From: Durusdinium trenchii
Lineage: Eukaryota; Sar; Dinophyceae; Suessiales; Symbiodiniaceae
Reading direction: 5' to 3'
Assembly (NCBI GenBank): GCA_963970005.1
Contig: CAXAMN010023695.1
Span: 1,088,503-1,152,502, forward strand
DNA: 64,000 nucleotides
The notes under the pieces were generated by a model that was given only the letters and a program-made list of their open reading frames with translations, was not told the DNA's origin and did not search any database. Position 1 is the stretch's first letter. Every line of letters starts with the position of its first letter. Below, piece by piece: positions 32,246 through 43,400 of the stretch. A program made the translations under genes and the position numbers.

Positions 32246-32765
32246 CTTGGAATGCGAGTGACTCAAATGCATAGAACATGAGACACCCGGGTGACTTCCC
32301 CAAAGACATCTAAAAACAACCTGTGACTGTTCGAGGCTGAACATCTGGAAACCCTTGCAAACTTGCAGGTTCTTTCTGACATTCTTGAGCAAAACTGGGT
32401 CGGAGCTCAGGTAACCTTTGGACCACCGTTCGTGAAAACATCATCACGAGGTGCTTGGTTTTCATGGGGCCCTGAGACCCTGCATCATTTCCGTGCATGT
32501 ACTGACTGGTCCGGCAGTCAGAATGACGAGTCTGGTCCGTCCGAATTCCCGAAACATCAAATACGCCCCAAGTCTTGGATCAGCACACTACTGTTGACAT
32601 AAGAATGTCTATTATCAGGCAAGGTAAGGAAGAATCCTTTGAATTTCAAGTGAGCATTTTTGTGATTCAATTCCATTTCTCCAGATTGGTGAGATTTCTT
32701 CAGATTTCTTCCATCAACAGTTCGGAGTTATAGCCGAACAAAACGGGAATGTTCGGCTTGCACAC

Positions 32766-32843
32766 ATGTCCCATCATCAAACAACGATGAACACTGCATC
32801 AAAGCAGCCGTTGATGCTGCATCTGCGTGGTCCTTCTTCAAAC
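32766..32843 (-). CDS. Exon of an unknown protein
   Basis: Twenty-five codons, LKKDHADAASTAALMQCSSL followed by FDDGT, lie between GCTCGCAG|G and a GTGTGC donor. Confidence 0.55.
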
Positions 32844-33573
32844 CTGCGAGCACAAAACTTATGAGGACCTGATTCTCAGCGTTTGAAAGGTGGTCAGGTG
32901 CATTGCACAAGCACCCTCGTTCAATGGGTCATAGCCGTAATGGTACAGTAAATTCAGCCTTTTTTTGTGTGGGTGCTTATAGACTTTGCGTGACCAACCA
33001 CAGGCGATCTTGCACGGCACATGCTGCATGCAGTCCAATGCATGCAGTCGCTCATTTTACGCGGACGGCTCCAAGCCATTGGGCTAGGGTGGCGGGTGTG
33101 CAGCTCCAAATCAACTCCGATCTCATCTCAACGTTTCAATTCCAAAGCTGCCAGTGCACACCCGCCAGCCTGAACTTTAACAATCGATTGTTGGACCTCA
33201 AATGCCCCGGCCGCTGTCTCAGCTGGCCTAGGTCACACGTTTCAAGGCCTTCTCCATGTTGTAGACGTAGGTCGACATGACCTTGTCACTGGAAGACTCC
33301 CAGGGACCACACACCAGAGCAGTGGTCATATGGCTCTGCTAAACCCTGAAGAGGCACCAAACAATGAGCTGCTACGAGAGCAATTATGGGAGCATTCTGT
33401 TAAAGCGATTGGGGCAAGTGGTTTATGTTGTTGGCCTTCTCTATGCCCCAATTTACAGTAGAGGATTGATTCAGTATGATTTAGTCGTCGCCCTGAAGTT
33501 CAATACCAAGTGGGGACTATGAGGAATCACAAACATATCCAAATGACGTATTATTGCACTGGATCCGCAATAC

Positions 33574-33653
33574 CTTCCCCTGGTGCCCGGTGCTGATTCC
33601 AATGTCCCGCCATCAGCTTGCAATGCAAAATGCCGCACCCCGAGTTTCACTGT
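33574..33653 (-). CDS. Exon of an unknown protein
   Basis: TVKLGVRHFALQADGGTLES and six further codons lie between TCTTCAAG and a GTATTG donor in phase 2. The beta-like alternation suggests a globular domain. The family is not recognised. Confidence 0.57.
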
Positions 33654-33901
33654 CTTGAAGATAATGTTTGTTTGTGCCGAAAACAAATACAGACGGGACT
33701 CCTCCGTCCGACCTTCCCCAAACAGTCCATGTGTGGACTATATAATGTATATATGTTGTGATCTATATGTTCTAGATATACATATTAAAATATGTACACA
33801 TACCCACAAAAATAAATACATACTTAACATGTATAAACAGGGTCCTTTTCATGGGGTAACTGTAACTTACTGTAACTCTGCCAGTCTACTCTACCATCCA
33901 C

Positions 33902-34028
33902 CTGCCCATTTGGGTCGTCGTCTCTCCTGCTCCCGAGACACGTGATCCAGCGCCGACTGCGCCACCGAGATCTCGGGGAGTTCCTCCACAAAGTCCTGGA
34001 GCCGGCCCCGCAGGTCGACAGCCAACAC
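33902..34028 (-). CDS. Exon of an unknown helical protein
   Basis: The sequence VLAVDLRGRLQDFVEELPEI continues to LDHVSREQERRRPKW. The acceptor is GGCGTCAG|G and the donor GTGGAT. An upstream exon ending ...SVFS at a GTGACT donor (34083 onward) would join in phase 0 across a 54-base intron. The protein is charged and helical; the product is unknown. Confidence 0.68.
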
Positions 34029-34047
34029 CTGACGCCCAGCACCTCAA

Positions 34048-34082
34048 GTGACTCGTGACGCGCCACGAACGCCACGAGTCAC
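34048..34082. repeat. Palindrome filling a putative 54-base intron
   Basis: Ten-base arms GTGACTCGTG and CACGAGTCAC lie 15 bases apart. On the minus strand the first arm begins with the putative donor GTGACT, so the hairpin occupies most of the putative intron at 34029-34082. Confidence 0.72.
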
Positions 34083-34744
34083 GGAGAACACGGAGCGGGC
34101 GGTGATGATGCACTCGGAGCCGGCCAAAACGGAGAAGCGCGAGGTGGATTGCACAACACCACCAATTCGACCAAACCATAATAGCGAGCAAATTCACAAA
34201 AGCCGATAATAAACAACATCGGTCGATCGGCACTCCCGATGATTCTGAGTATGCGATTGCTTTCCGGACTTGTCTTGGATGGTCTCGGCTGAGTCTAGAT
34301 TTGTGAGTTTGGCGTATGAGCTCTCCATAAGTTATATAAGCAAGTGCAAACTGGACATGAACAAACATCATGTCCCTTAAGTTTATATAAGCTCCGTTCA
34401 ACTTTCACGTTGTCTGAGTGTTAGTTCGCTCTCATGAGCAGCTCGCCCATGGGAGAATAGGACCCACGCGGAAACGGATTTTTTCGGTTGCGAGTGTCCC
34501 AGTTCCCGATCCCCCTCAAAAGATACCAACAAATCAAATGCACGCGATGCACGTGATATGTTGTCTTGGACATTGGGCCCCTAGGCCCTATGCGTCGTCA
34601 CTGTGAACATAGAACAACGATGATTTTCAAGTCAGCCCACATCCATATATGACTGTTGCAAATTGTGTAAGGAATGTTTGCACATGCCACTCCAAGCATC
34701 ATGCAACATCTGCCTTGTGAATGTTTGCTCCACCATCGCAACAC

Positions 34745-34865
34745 GCCGAGTGACAGGCGTCCACCAACCAAATGGCTTCGCCAGGAATCCGCAGCGGCGC
34801 CTGGAATCCGCCGAATCAACGCCGACCGCTTGGGCGAACGCCGAAGCACCAGGCTTCCGATCGCG
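34745..34865 (-). CDS. Exon of an unknown protein
   Basis: Forty codons include KPGASAFAQAVGVDSADSRR and CGFLAKPFGWWTPVTR. The acceptor is TGGTCTCAG and the donor GTGTTG. A second minus frame is open, so frame choice rests on composition. Confidence 0.5.
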
Positions 34866-35382
34866 CTGAGACCAGGGTGGTGGGTCTTTCTGGTGGCGGG
34901 GCGGAAAGAAAATGTTTCAAGCCAAGCCGTTAAGTATTGCAAACAGGTCCTAAACTGTGACAGTCCGGCACGTGGACTTGCCGGCATGCTGAGCACAAAA
35001 AAAGTAGTCAGTAGCCCGTAGTCCTCTTCAAGGAACGGTGTGGGAATGGTAAGGTTGGAATTCAAAAAACTGATTCTTTAAATCCATCAAAATCCATCTT
35101 TCAGGACCGGGCGGTCACAGCACCACGTCCATCACCACCGTGAACATCACTTTGGCCCAGCAAGTCACTGGTTGCCGGCCAGTCTGGTCTTTCAGCATGT
35201 CTCAATGATCATCCTATATTTGTTAAATGCGCCTCTTCAAAAGACTCATGAATAGCAACCCACCACATCCCACAACAGCTTTGGCAAACTAGATTCGTCT
35301 ACCAGGAGATGTGATCATGACACCTTTCCCCATCTGGGTGTGTATTTTTTTACCGTAGTCGGGCCGGGAAGTTTGAATAGGT

Positions 35383-36022
35383 GGTATGATTCGAGGGTAT
35401 GATTCGGGGTATGATTCGGAGGTATGATTCGAGGGTATGATTCGCAGATGATTCGCAGCTTTGAAGTTGTATCGTTGGATTAGCTGGACTTCCAGCAGTG
35501 GGCCCACTCTGCGCCGAGGCAGTAGGCAAGCAGCATCTGTTGGATGCTGGGCAGACTAGGCAAATGCACTCTTCCACCAAAGAGTCCAGTGGCTCTGTGC
35601 AGGCCCCACCAAAACAACCAGGATGTGGGATGGGTGGGAGACTGTGTGGAGGTGCGTGATTCGGGTATGAATCGGGCATGAATCGGGTGTGATTCGTGTG
35701 GCCATTAGATTCTGCAAAAGAAGGCAGCCCTTTGGCTCTTCTTCCCAAGGGAGAGCACATGCGAACATTATGAGTACCCCTGGGGTGTGAGCCTTTGCTC
35801 TTCCCACAAGAAGACACAAACAATTTTGGCCAAATTGAGTGCCCATGGATCACACAATTGCAAACGTCATGCACCATTGGCTCATGGACACCTACAAGGC
35901 ACAAAGACCAACCAAAAACTTCACCTTAACACCTGGTTCTTACGTGTAACGTTTTGAGGGGTATGATTCGGGGGTATGATTCGGGGGTATGATTCGAGGT
36001 ATGATTCGAGGGTATGAATCGC
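35383..36022. repeat. Three clusters of a GGTATGATTCG minisatellite
   Basis: A unit of about 11-13 bases, (G)GGTATGATTCG with small changes, is repeated five to six times at 35383-35458, about four times in altered form at 35659-35699, and five times at 35958-36022. The segments between contain no exon I can support. Confidence 0.9.
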
Positions 36023-36265
36023 TCAAGTCGAACTTCCAACCACTACATCAGGAAGTACACGCCAAAAAAAATACAAACCCATCTACCAGGAGCCGGCCTT
36101 TGCTTGCTTGGGGATTTTGGCGATGAGATCGTCAAACTTCGGGGAGGCAAACCTTGGTGGCCGCATTGCTTCATGCGGACCCCAACTACAGCTTCCCCTG
36201 GCAACACAAGCGTGACTGATCCAAACCCTTCTCCCAGTCAGACTTGCAGAAAAACCTCCCCTCAC

Positions 36266-36503
36266 CTGCTCACGACAAGGTCTTGATGAATCACATGGCG
36301 GTGTGATGCTCGGTCCATGTCCAGCTTTAGCTCAAGAGGCTCGTTTGTGCCCACCACCAACCCCAAGGTCTGTTGCCAGGAAAGCCCTTCATCCGCCAGC
36401 TTTTCGGCAGCAAGCACCATCCGTAGAGCTGCATCCAGTGAGAGGTGGGGCACCGGGTCAAAGCGATTGATCACGGAGATGAGACCCTCTTCCAACTCAG
36501 GTC
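36266..36503 (-). CDS. Lipase exon: catalytic aspartate
   Basis: GLISVINRFDPVPHLSLDAA corresponds to the ND.VPRL region with the acid residue. Sequence continues AALRMVLAAEKLADEGLSWQ. The donor is either GTGAGG (36266) or GTGAGC (36274). Confidence 0.82.
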
Positions 36504-39500
36504 CTTGCATCCGTTTTGAAGAACAGGTCCTCAAATTCTTGAAAACTGGTATGTTTTTCTATGTTTGGCTTCCGGAGTCTGTGGAAACCTGTGGAACAAG
36601 CACACATGCATGCCGGTTTCACACTCCAGAATCAACAATCAAATACACACTATAGAGACTTTAGCATTTAGCTGCTTGTGCCCAAGGAGGTTTTCCTGGG
36701 TTCGTTGTTAATCCACCAACTGGAGGTTTTAACGTGTTCTCCAGTTACAGGGGCCCCCTGAAAGCACTGTCTTCCGCATTGCCCTGGTCAAGTTTGGACG
36801 AAATTCACACGGAGAACGTCTCGAGACCATGGGGTAGAAGCCACGTGGTTGAAGAAGAAATCACTATTATATATGATATATATAAATATATATACATTTT
36901 GGAGGCACAACCCTCTTCCAACTCAAATGCACACTGAGAATTGGTTGGGAGGATGTCTACTAGTGGGGGAAAGGCATGCAGGAGAGAGATTCACACCTAG
37001 CTCAGTCACTCAGTCGGGCAGCATCCATTCTGCGTAGAGTCTTCCTCCCACCTAGGAAAAAATACACACTAATCCTGGTTTCACTTCACCTGAGAATCAA
37101 AAAACATCAAAAAATCTGACAACTCCACCCCAGCCACCATCCCCTCTTTCCCTGCGACCTGCGAGCCGCACTGCCCGATCTAAGGCCTGTGGCCCTCCAA
37201 GGGTCGGGACTCCCCTTGGAAGGCGGGCGGCGGCCCTGCTGCGAAGGCGTGCACCTCCAGTGGGAGAGCGTTGGTCGCACGGAGCTTCATCCCCAGCAGC
37301 AGTGACACGGCACCACCCAAGCTGTGGCCACAAACCACCAAGCGTTGGTAGTCGCGTGCTTGAATGGCCTAAGAGGCAAAAAAGACAAGAAGTGAGGGTG
37401 AGTTTGGAGGAGTGTGTTTTGATGGTTGGTGGTTCTATTTCTGATGGTTGGCTAGTTGGTTGGAGTTTGTGGTTTATCTTTGGCACAAGGATGTCCCATA
37501 TGATGAGCAATTGCTGTTGTGTAGCCTGCTTAGCCCCGACGTGGACTAAAACAGGGTGAGTGACGCTACGTGGACTGAAAATGATCCGACGCGACGGATG
37601 GTCCAAAGAAGGAACATATTACTATTTTTGCCACACATGCACAGGGAGCACCCCAAAAAGGGGTCTGCGATGGGCAATGGTTTCATGCCCTGTGATCATG
37701 TAGATCATATGCTCATGTCAAAACACGAGTGCTTTTCTTTACAAATGCAACAAGCAGAAAGGTCATTCCTGGGTAAAAGGGCATTGAGGGCTTGTAATAC
37801 AACTGATCGCTGGGTATGCCTGCAAATGCAAATACAATCCCTGCATACATCCCAGCGATCCATCGGAGCTAACGACCAAGGGAGGGGGGATGCTTTTTTT
37901 TCAAAAAAGAACGACTGTTCCGAGCCACACTCGTTCCGACCAGGCATGGATCTTGAAAACACTCGGTTCGTACAGACAATAGTAGGGTTTCGGGAGATCA
38001 TGTCCCATGCCAGCAGGAGAGAGTGGAGCAGTTCATGTCATGTAGCTTTTGCCACTTCGGACTCAGCTTCATCCCAAACTGCAGAAACAGCTCCGGCCAC
38101 GCCCTCATGCGCGTAGCCATGCAAGAATTCACAAGTGGCGCAGGCCAAATCTGTCGCAATGTCATCAATGTTTGCAGACCCACGGATGGACAAAATCAGT
38201 TCCTAAGCGGATCGAATCAACACCAAAGCACAAACTGTCCAAACATGTTGGTATAGAAAGTATGGGACATGTTGGGAAACCAAACATGAAAACATGTGGT
38301 TTACCTACTAACGTAGGGATGACATTGTCCACCTTGTAGTTCGTCGATCCGGCAAAGGTACATGGACTCTATCACTCTATATGCATGAGTTTTCCAAAAA
38401 CATCCAAAAACTACGAGAGTGGGCTACTACTGGATGGGGGACTTACCTGTACAACAAGTTCCTTACATGCATCGTTTCAGGTAAGGCTCGTCTCCGTCCT
38501 CCATCAGGATCCACCATGGCTTGAAGCGCTCCAGTGCGCTCTTGGGCTCTTCGCTCTCCTCGCGTCAACGCTCGAAGACTGGTTCCTCCGACAGAGTTGC
38601 TTGGTGTGGCCTGGCCTTAACACAAGATCCAAATTCAAGTGTTGATTTCCCATGCCTTCTTTTCTGAAACACAGTTCCCCTTCAACCATGTCTCCATCCA
38701 GTGTATTGGATCTCTGTTAGGCGGTGCATGTCATCCGCTGACATGTAGGCGTATAACGTGAATAAGTACATCCTCACTGGCATGTGCCCTTGGGCTCTCA
38801 AGGTGACTCCAACAAGATCCAACAAGGGCCTCCAAAGCAGGTGACACCACTCCACTTGTGGCTGGTCCACATTCCCAGGTCCTTCCTGCGAATCGAACGC
38901 CGCACGCCGCTCGGTCGCTCCTTCCGGGAGTCCCCCAAGGTCCCGTAAGCCAACATCCGCTCGACGGGCACCTCCAAGTACCGTGCAGCCGCCACTCGGT
39001 CGCGGTCAGGGCCGGCCGATGGCCAAGCATCCTTGAACTGCAAGAGACCCACCAAGGCCAACACATTGGCCTAAGAAGATTGCGGACGGGAGGGGCTGAA
39101 CAAGTGGTGGTTCCTTCTATTGGGTGGAGAGCTGGTAGTCGTCAGTATTTGCTGTCAGGAGATGTCAGGAGTAGGGTTCCACATCACTGTTTCATCTTCT
39201 TCATCAGCAAACTCGTGTTCTAAATCATTTTGACTTGAATACACTGCAGCAGCCCGTGTCAACATCATTCATGGTAATTTGCTCTGTCTGGGTATTGTGT
39301 TCCATCGCATCTTCCTACCTGTACAACTTTAGAAAACAGTATCTTGAAGTCTTGAAACAGCCTAAACTGAAGGATTCGCTGCCCTAACAAGACTTGGTTG
39401 TGGCTGAGGAATACAAGTGCCATCCGCCGAACTCACTCAAGTCACTAGTGTGTTCCTTGTATGTCTATATATATATATATAAGTCACCTAAATCTTTGGA

Positions 39501-39853
39501 GCAATTGGTAGCCCCACAGAGTCTTACATCTCTTTCGATAACTTTAACTCCGGCCCTCCCAAAGAAACTCAGAACCATCAAAAGACACTCACATGTTTGT
39601 CTCGCACAAAGAACCTTTGGCTATCCAAGTTCGGCACCCCAGGTTTTCCGGGGTCCCTATTTACGGTCACGTTCCACCTCTCTTGGAAGGAGCCCCACAA
39701 CCCCCTCCCCTCTCTGAGCGTCGCCGTAGGAGGCCACGGCCAGTTTGGTGAGGCGATAGGCTTCTGTGAGCTGTGGAAGGTCGGAGACCAAAGGCACCTG
39801 GAGACGGGCAAACGCCGGCAGCATCGCGCAGCAAGGCACCGAAAAAAGGCAGC
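36266..39853 (-). CDS. Class 3 lipase (diacylglycerol lipase-like)
   Basis: Six exons assemble into a lipase_3 fold. In order: a helical lead-in (LTEAYRLTKLAVASYGD), a variable segment, PWWILMEDGD joined to ELILSIRGSANIDDIATDL (the RGS strand seen in fungal lipases and DAG lipases), GYAHEGVAGAVSAVW, the nucleophile elbow RLVVCGHSLGGAVSLLLGMK, a GPPPAF strand, and ISVINRFDPVPHLSL, which carries the catalytic aspartate in the NDIVPRL-like setting. The final catalytic histidine is not seen, so a 3' exon is missing. Such enzymes hydrolyse acyl esters of glycerolipids at membranes. No transmembrane segment was found, but the N-terminus is not resolved. Donors are GC at three homology-supported junctions and GA at one. 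Confidence 0.87.
37194..37368 (-). CDS. Lipase exon: GHSLGGA nucleophile elbow
   Basis: Fifty-eight codons starting AIQARDYQRLVVCGHSLGGA contain the serine nucleophile. The acceptor is TCTTAG|G. Joining to the next exon requires a donor one base into a codon; GCCACA (GC) fits and gives EG-PELEEG. Confidence 0.9.
38047..38202 (-). CDS. Lipase exon: RGS strand
   Basis: Fifty-two codons from ELILSIRGSANIDDIATDLA to ESEVAK, phase 0 at both ends, after a CTTAG|G acceptor. The intron begins GCTACA (GC donor), which homology supports because the next exon continues the helix before GHSLGG. Confidence 0.9.
38490..38558 (-). CDS. Lipase exon: strand before RGS
   Basis: Twenty-three codons end PWWILMEDGD. 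The in-frame junction to ELILSIRGS puts the intron start at GAGCCT, a GA donor. A GTAAGG eighteen bases on would create a stop or frameshift. Confidence 0.8.
38906..39070 (-). CDS. Lipase gene exon: variable segment
   Basis: Fifty-five codons beginning ANVLALVGLLQFKDAWPSAG lie between TTCTTAG|G and a GTGCGG donor, phase 0 at both ends. It sits between the helical lead-in and the core. No specific motif is recognised. Confidence 0.72.
39720..39853 (-). CDS. Lipase exon: helical lead-in
   Basis: The exon contains LVSDLPQLTEAYRLTKLAVA and ends SYGD, typical of the helix before the lipase core. The acceptor is CCCCAG|G. The intron begins GCTCAG (GC donor) at phase 0. Confidence 0.77.
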
Positions 39854-40408
39854 CTGGGGATCCATGAAGTGATGGTAAAACAGGGTCAAACTATGGTGAA
39901 ACCCTAGTTCGTTTGAGGCCCGGGTTTTGTGAGGTTGGGGGCGTTGAGAAGATTAGTCGAAGGGTTCTGGTATAGGGCATGCCAAGGTTGGATGGCTGGT
40001 GCGTGGATCAGCTTTGGAAACTGGTGCCAAATTCCTGTCCATGTTAGTGTAGGTATATTAAGTATACTCTGAGCACTCTATCCGGATGGTCGACTGTTTG
40101 GATGATGAGGACCCTGTGTGTGTGAGTGTGCGTATGGGAAACCCACTGCTATAGAAAAAAAACAAGCCCATTCAAGAGCCATCAATTGGAACACAAGGTG
40201 ATACCATGAATAAACAATATTGAACGCACACACATATATATATATAAACATACTAGACATACAGTAAATAAATAAATAAAAAAATATATATTAATATACT
40301 GAGTGACGTTGTGTTGGGGATTTGCCTGAGCATGCCTGGGTTATTTGAAAAAGTATTGATGGCTGTCTTAGTGGTTCCCTGGTCCATCATGCTCACATGG
40401 TCCGTCAC

Positions 40409-40488
40409 CTGCTCCACTGGGAGGTCAAAGCCAGCAGATTGCAGGCTCTTCAAACGCCCCAGGGCGAACAAATGAAGAAGAAGTCGTC
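40409..40488 (-). CDS. Helical exon of an unknown protein
   Basis: RLLLHLFALGRLKSLQSAGF continues to DLPVEQ between TCCAAG|G and a GTGACG donor. Two leading bases match the exit phase of the exon at 42731-42777. Confidence 0.6.
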
Positions 40489-43400
40489 CTTGGACACCCC
40501 GATCGATGTGAAGCAAAAGGCACAAAACACGTTTTCTGTCAGTGGTGACTTGTTTCGAACACCCACACTGCACAAAGTGTCACCATTGGACTACATGTGG
40601 ATCTCCGTTGGACACCCCTTGGGTGGGTGGTTGAGGTGAAACTAAGGCAAACGCTCAAATTCTATGCAACGATGTGCAATCTCATTGCGTACTAAGGTAT
40701 CAAAAGCTAAATTCATGACCAACGCACATTTTTCCACTACTCATGACCGCAGTTGTTAGGTTTCAACACACCCGTTATGGAGAGCAGGCAGTTGTGACAG
40801 TGCGCTTTTTGGCCCATTTGCTATGACAAATGGACTAATTATATATTTCAAATAACATATATTCAACTCTACATGCATTCTAATTCAATGTTCTTTCAAA
40901 TTCAATATTAATTCAGATCTATCTAAAAGAAACAATTCCCATCCAATTTGTATAAGTCCATTCAAACCTAATTTCAGTTTGTTAAACTTGGATTTAGAAA
41001 CAATGTTTATCATAAATTATTTCTTGTTTAATTCAATTTTTATTCTTGCTCAAACCTAATTTAATTCCAGAGAGCAGGTGTTGCTGGGGGTGTGGGTTTA
41101 AGACAACATGCTATAAAATAAGGTGCTTTACAGTGTTTTCTTGCCCTGGGAGTGCTGGGAACTAGGTCAAGGCACTGCTTTGAGTAGACAAATAGACTTG
41201 TTCAAGTAATATCTGGAATAATCATGTATATCAACAAAGCTTTATATAAAAGTTTCAATGTCAAAAGTTTTCCTCTACATCTCTGGAATGATCGCTTCTA
41301 TAACAAAATAACTAAAAGCTGCTAATTCAAGAGTTTTCCTCTTGATCTCTGGAAATTGTTCTTTTTCATTAAAACCTATATTTGAAAGCCTTTTTTGTTC
41401 AAAAGCTTTCCTGTATACAAATCGCTGTGAATAATCATATCAATATTTCAAAAACATGCATACAAGTACCTATATTAAAACTTACCTTTTTGTTTCTGAG
41501 AATAATCATTTCTATATTAAATACGCCTTCTACATTGTATGTAAGTGTTTATTCCAAAAGCTGTTCCCTAGATTTCTTGGGTTGACCACTTCTATATTCA
41601 AGCCTAATATAAAGGCTCGCATTTCAAAAGCTGTCCCCCAGATGTTTGGGAATGATCATTTCAGCATCATGTGTTTAAAGAATATATAAGAAAGGCTTCC
41701 ATGTCATGGAACCAATATAACAATGCCGTAAGTTTGTCACACAAAACATGGGAGTTTAGTTAGTCTTCACGACACTAGCTGCAACAACAGGCCCAACCTC
41801 CATCTGGATGGCAGCGGTTGAACAACAACACTGAACCACAATATACTTGTTTCTGAGCCGAAAGAGGTTACTGTGTTAAGCAAGATGTTTGCTGTGTGTA
41901 AGCAAAGGGAGATTTACGGTCTTCTGACAACAGCCACACATACCATGAGTGCTTCTGGAAACAGCGGTGCGTCGTCTGCGGACTTGGATATGTCCACAAT
42001 GCAGTTTCGTGGCAATCCCAAAGACGGTTTTTTCGGATGCCCTCGACAAAGTCGTGATGAACAGGGTTATGGCTGGAGACGAACCAAGCAATCCGTTCCA
42101 TGTCATGTCCGACAATTTGCGGGCAGACCCCAAGAATGACAAAACATGATGCTTGGCAAGTCTTGGTGACTCAAAAGGTTGTCAACCAAAAGCACAAAAT
42201 GAAATGCATTGGCCCAAGATGACCATCCACCCTAGTTCTCAAGTCCTTACCAGGTTGCATTCTTCTCTACAGCCTCTTGCAAGACCAGGGTAGTAGTACC
42301 AAAATAATATAGTTCCTTCTATTCTTTATGCTAGCGTCAAAAAGCAACAGAGCCTCAGTCGCGTTGGCCCAGGATGACCCGCCCACGGATCAGCTTTCAA
42401 GTATTCTTATACAATCTGATCCGTGGCTCCCAAGGCTTTTCTGCTTGACAAAACTCCCAAGGTCTTCCCAGACCACGCTCGTAGTACCAAGAGCATATAG
42501 CTTCCTCTATCTTCATTATATACTATACATGGAGGCCGATCCAATCACCCTAATGTTCTCCAAATTTCATGCATTGATTCGGGAAAGGAGATTCGCTTTT
42601 GTGGTTGAGACTGGTTTTGAGGATAGCTCCTAGTAACTCAGAAGTGTGTAGTAGGCAGTATGTGGAGAGGACCATGCTCCTCACATCGACTGTCCATTTC
42701 GTGAGGTCCATGGCAATGCGGTCGAGTCACCGGATCTCGCGCCGGACGCGTCCTCCGTGAGCTGCTCGGCCAGCTCGCTTTGCAAGAGGCCCCAAACCTA
42801 ACGCGGATTTGGAGAGGTTTGGCACCACGGGCCCCAAGGCCAGGTGGAAAACCCGGGCAGCTTTGGGGCCATGGAAAACTTGATGCATGGAAGATTGGTC
42901 TGCAGTGTGGGTATTGAAGGCAAGCGCCGTGTCTGGGCATGGTAGGCATAGTCTACGTGATGAAAGTCCAACAAGGGTCTTGGGAGTATCTGTGACTGCC
43001 GATTCATGAGGAAGTTGGGCGTATCTCAGGGCAATACCTCAATGATCTTATGAAATCATTGCTCTAAATATTGATTTCCCAATTGCACACACAGCATACC
43101 AAAAGAGTCGAGTCTACACCTCCCATTGCCGGCATCACGGCAGACCGGCTCCGCGCGCCTGGGACACCGTCTCCGCGAGATTCCCCAGCGCCGGGTCCAC
43201 GCGCTGCAAGACGCCGATGACTTGCTGCAAGCTCGGTTGCCTCGGAGCCCAACGAGAACCCCGGCCTTGGACCCCAATAGGCGAGGGATGGCTAGGGAGG
43301 GATTCTTCGAGGGCTCAACCCAAAGGATTTGGAGGGTTTTTGCATGCTTGAAGTGCCTATGTCCGATCAAATGATCTCTCCATGTCTCTCCCAACATGTG

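Larger units (their letters stand above)
40489..42730. other. AT-rich non-coding block
   Basis: No exon is visible. From about 40830 to 41060 the sequence is strongly AT-rich. It is followed by a degenerate repeat array (41200-41690) and a local duplication (42210-42520). The block probably lies inside one long intron. Confidence 0.6.

Noticed and set aside
35383-36022. Regular short repeats resembling a CRISPR array
   Set aside because: The unit is only 11-13 bases, without constant-length unique spacers, and the window is clearly eukaryotic nuclear DNA.
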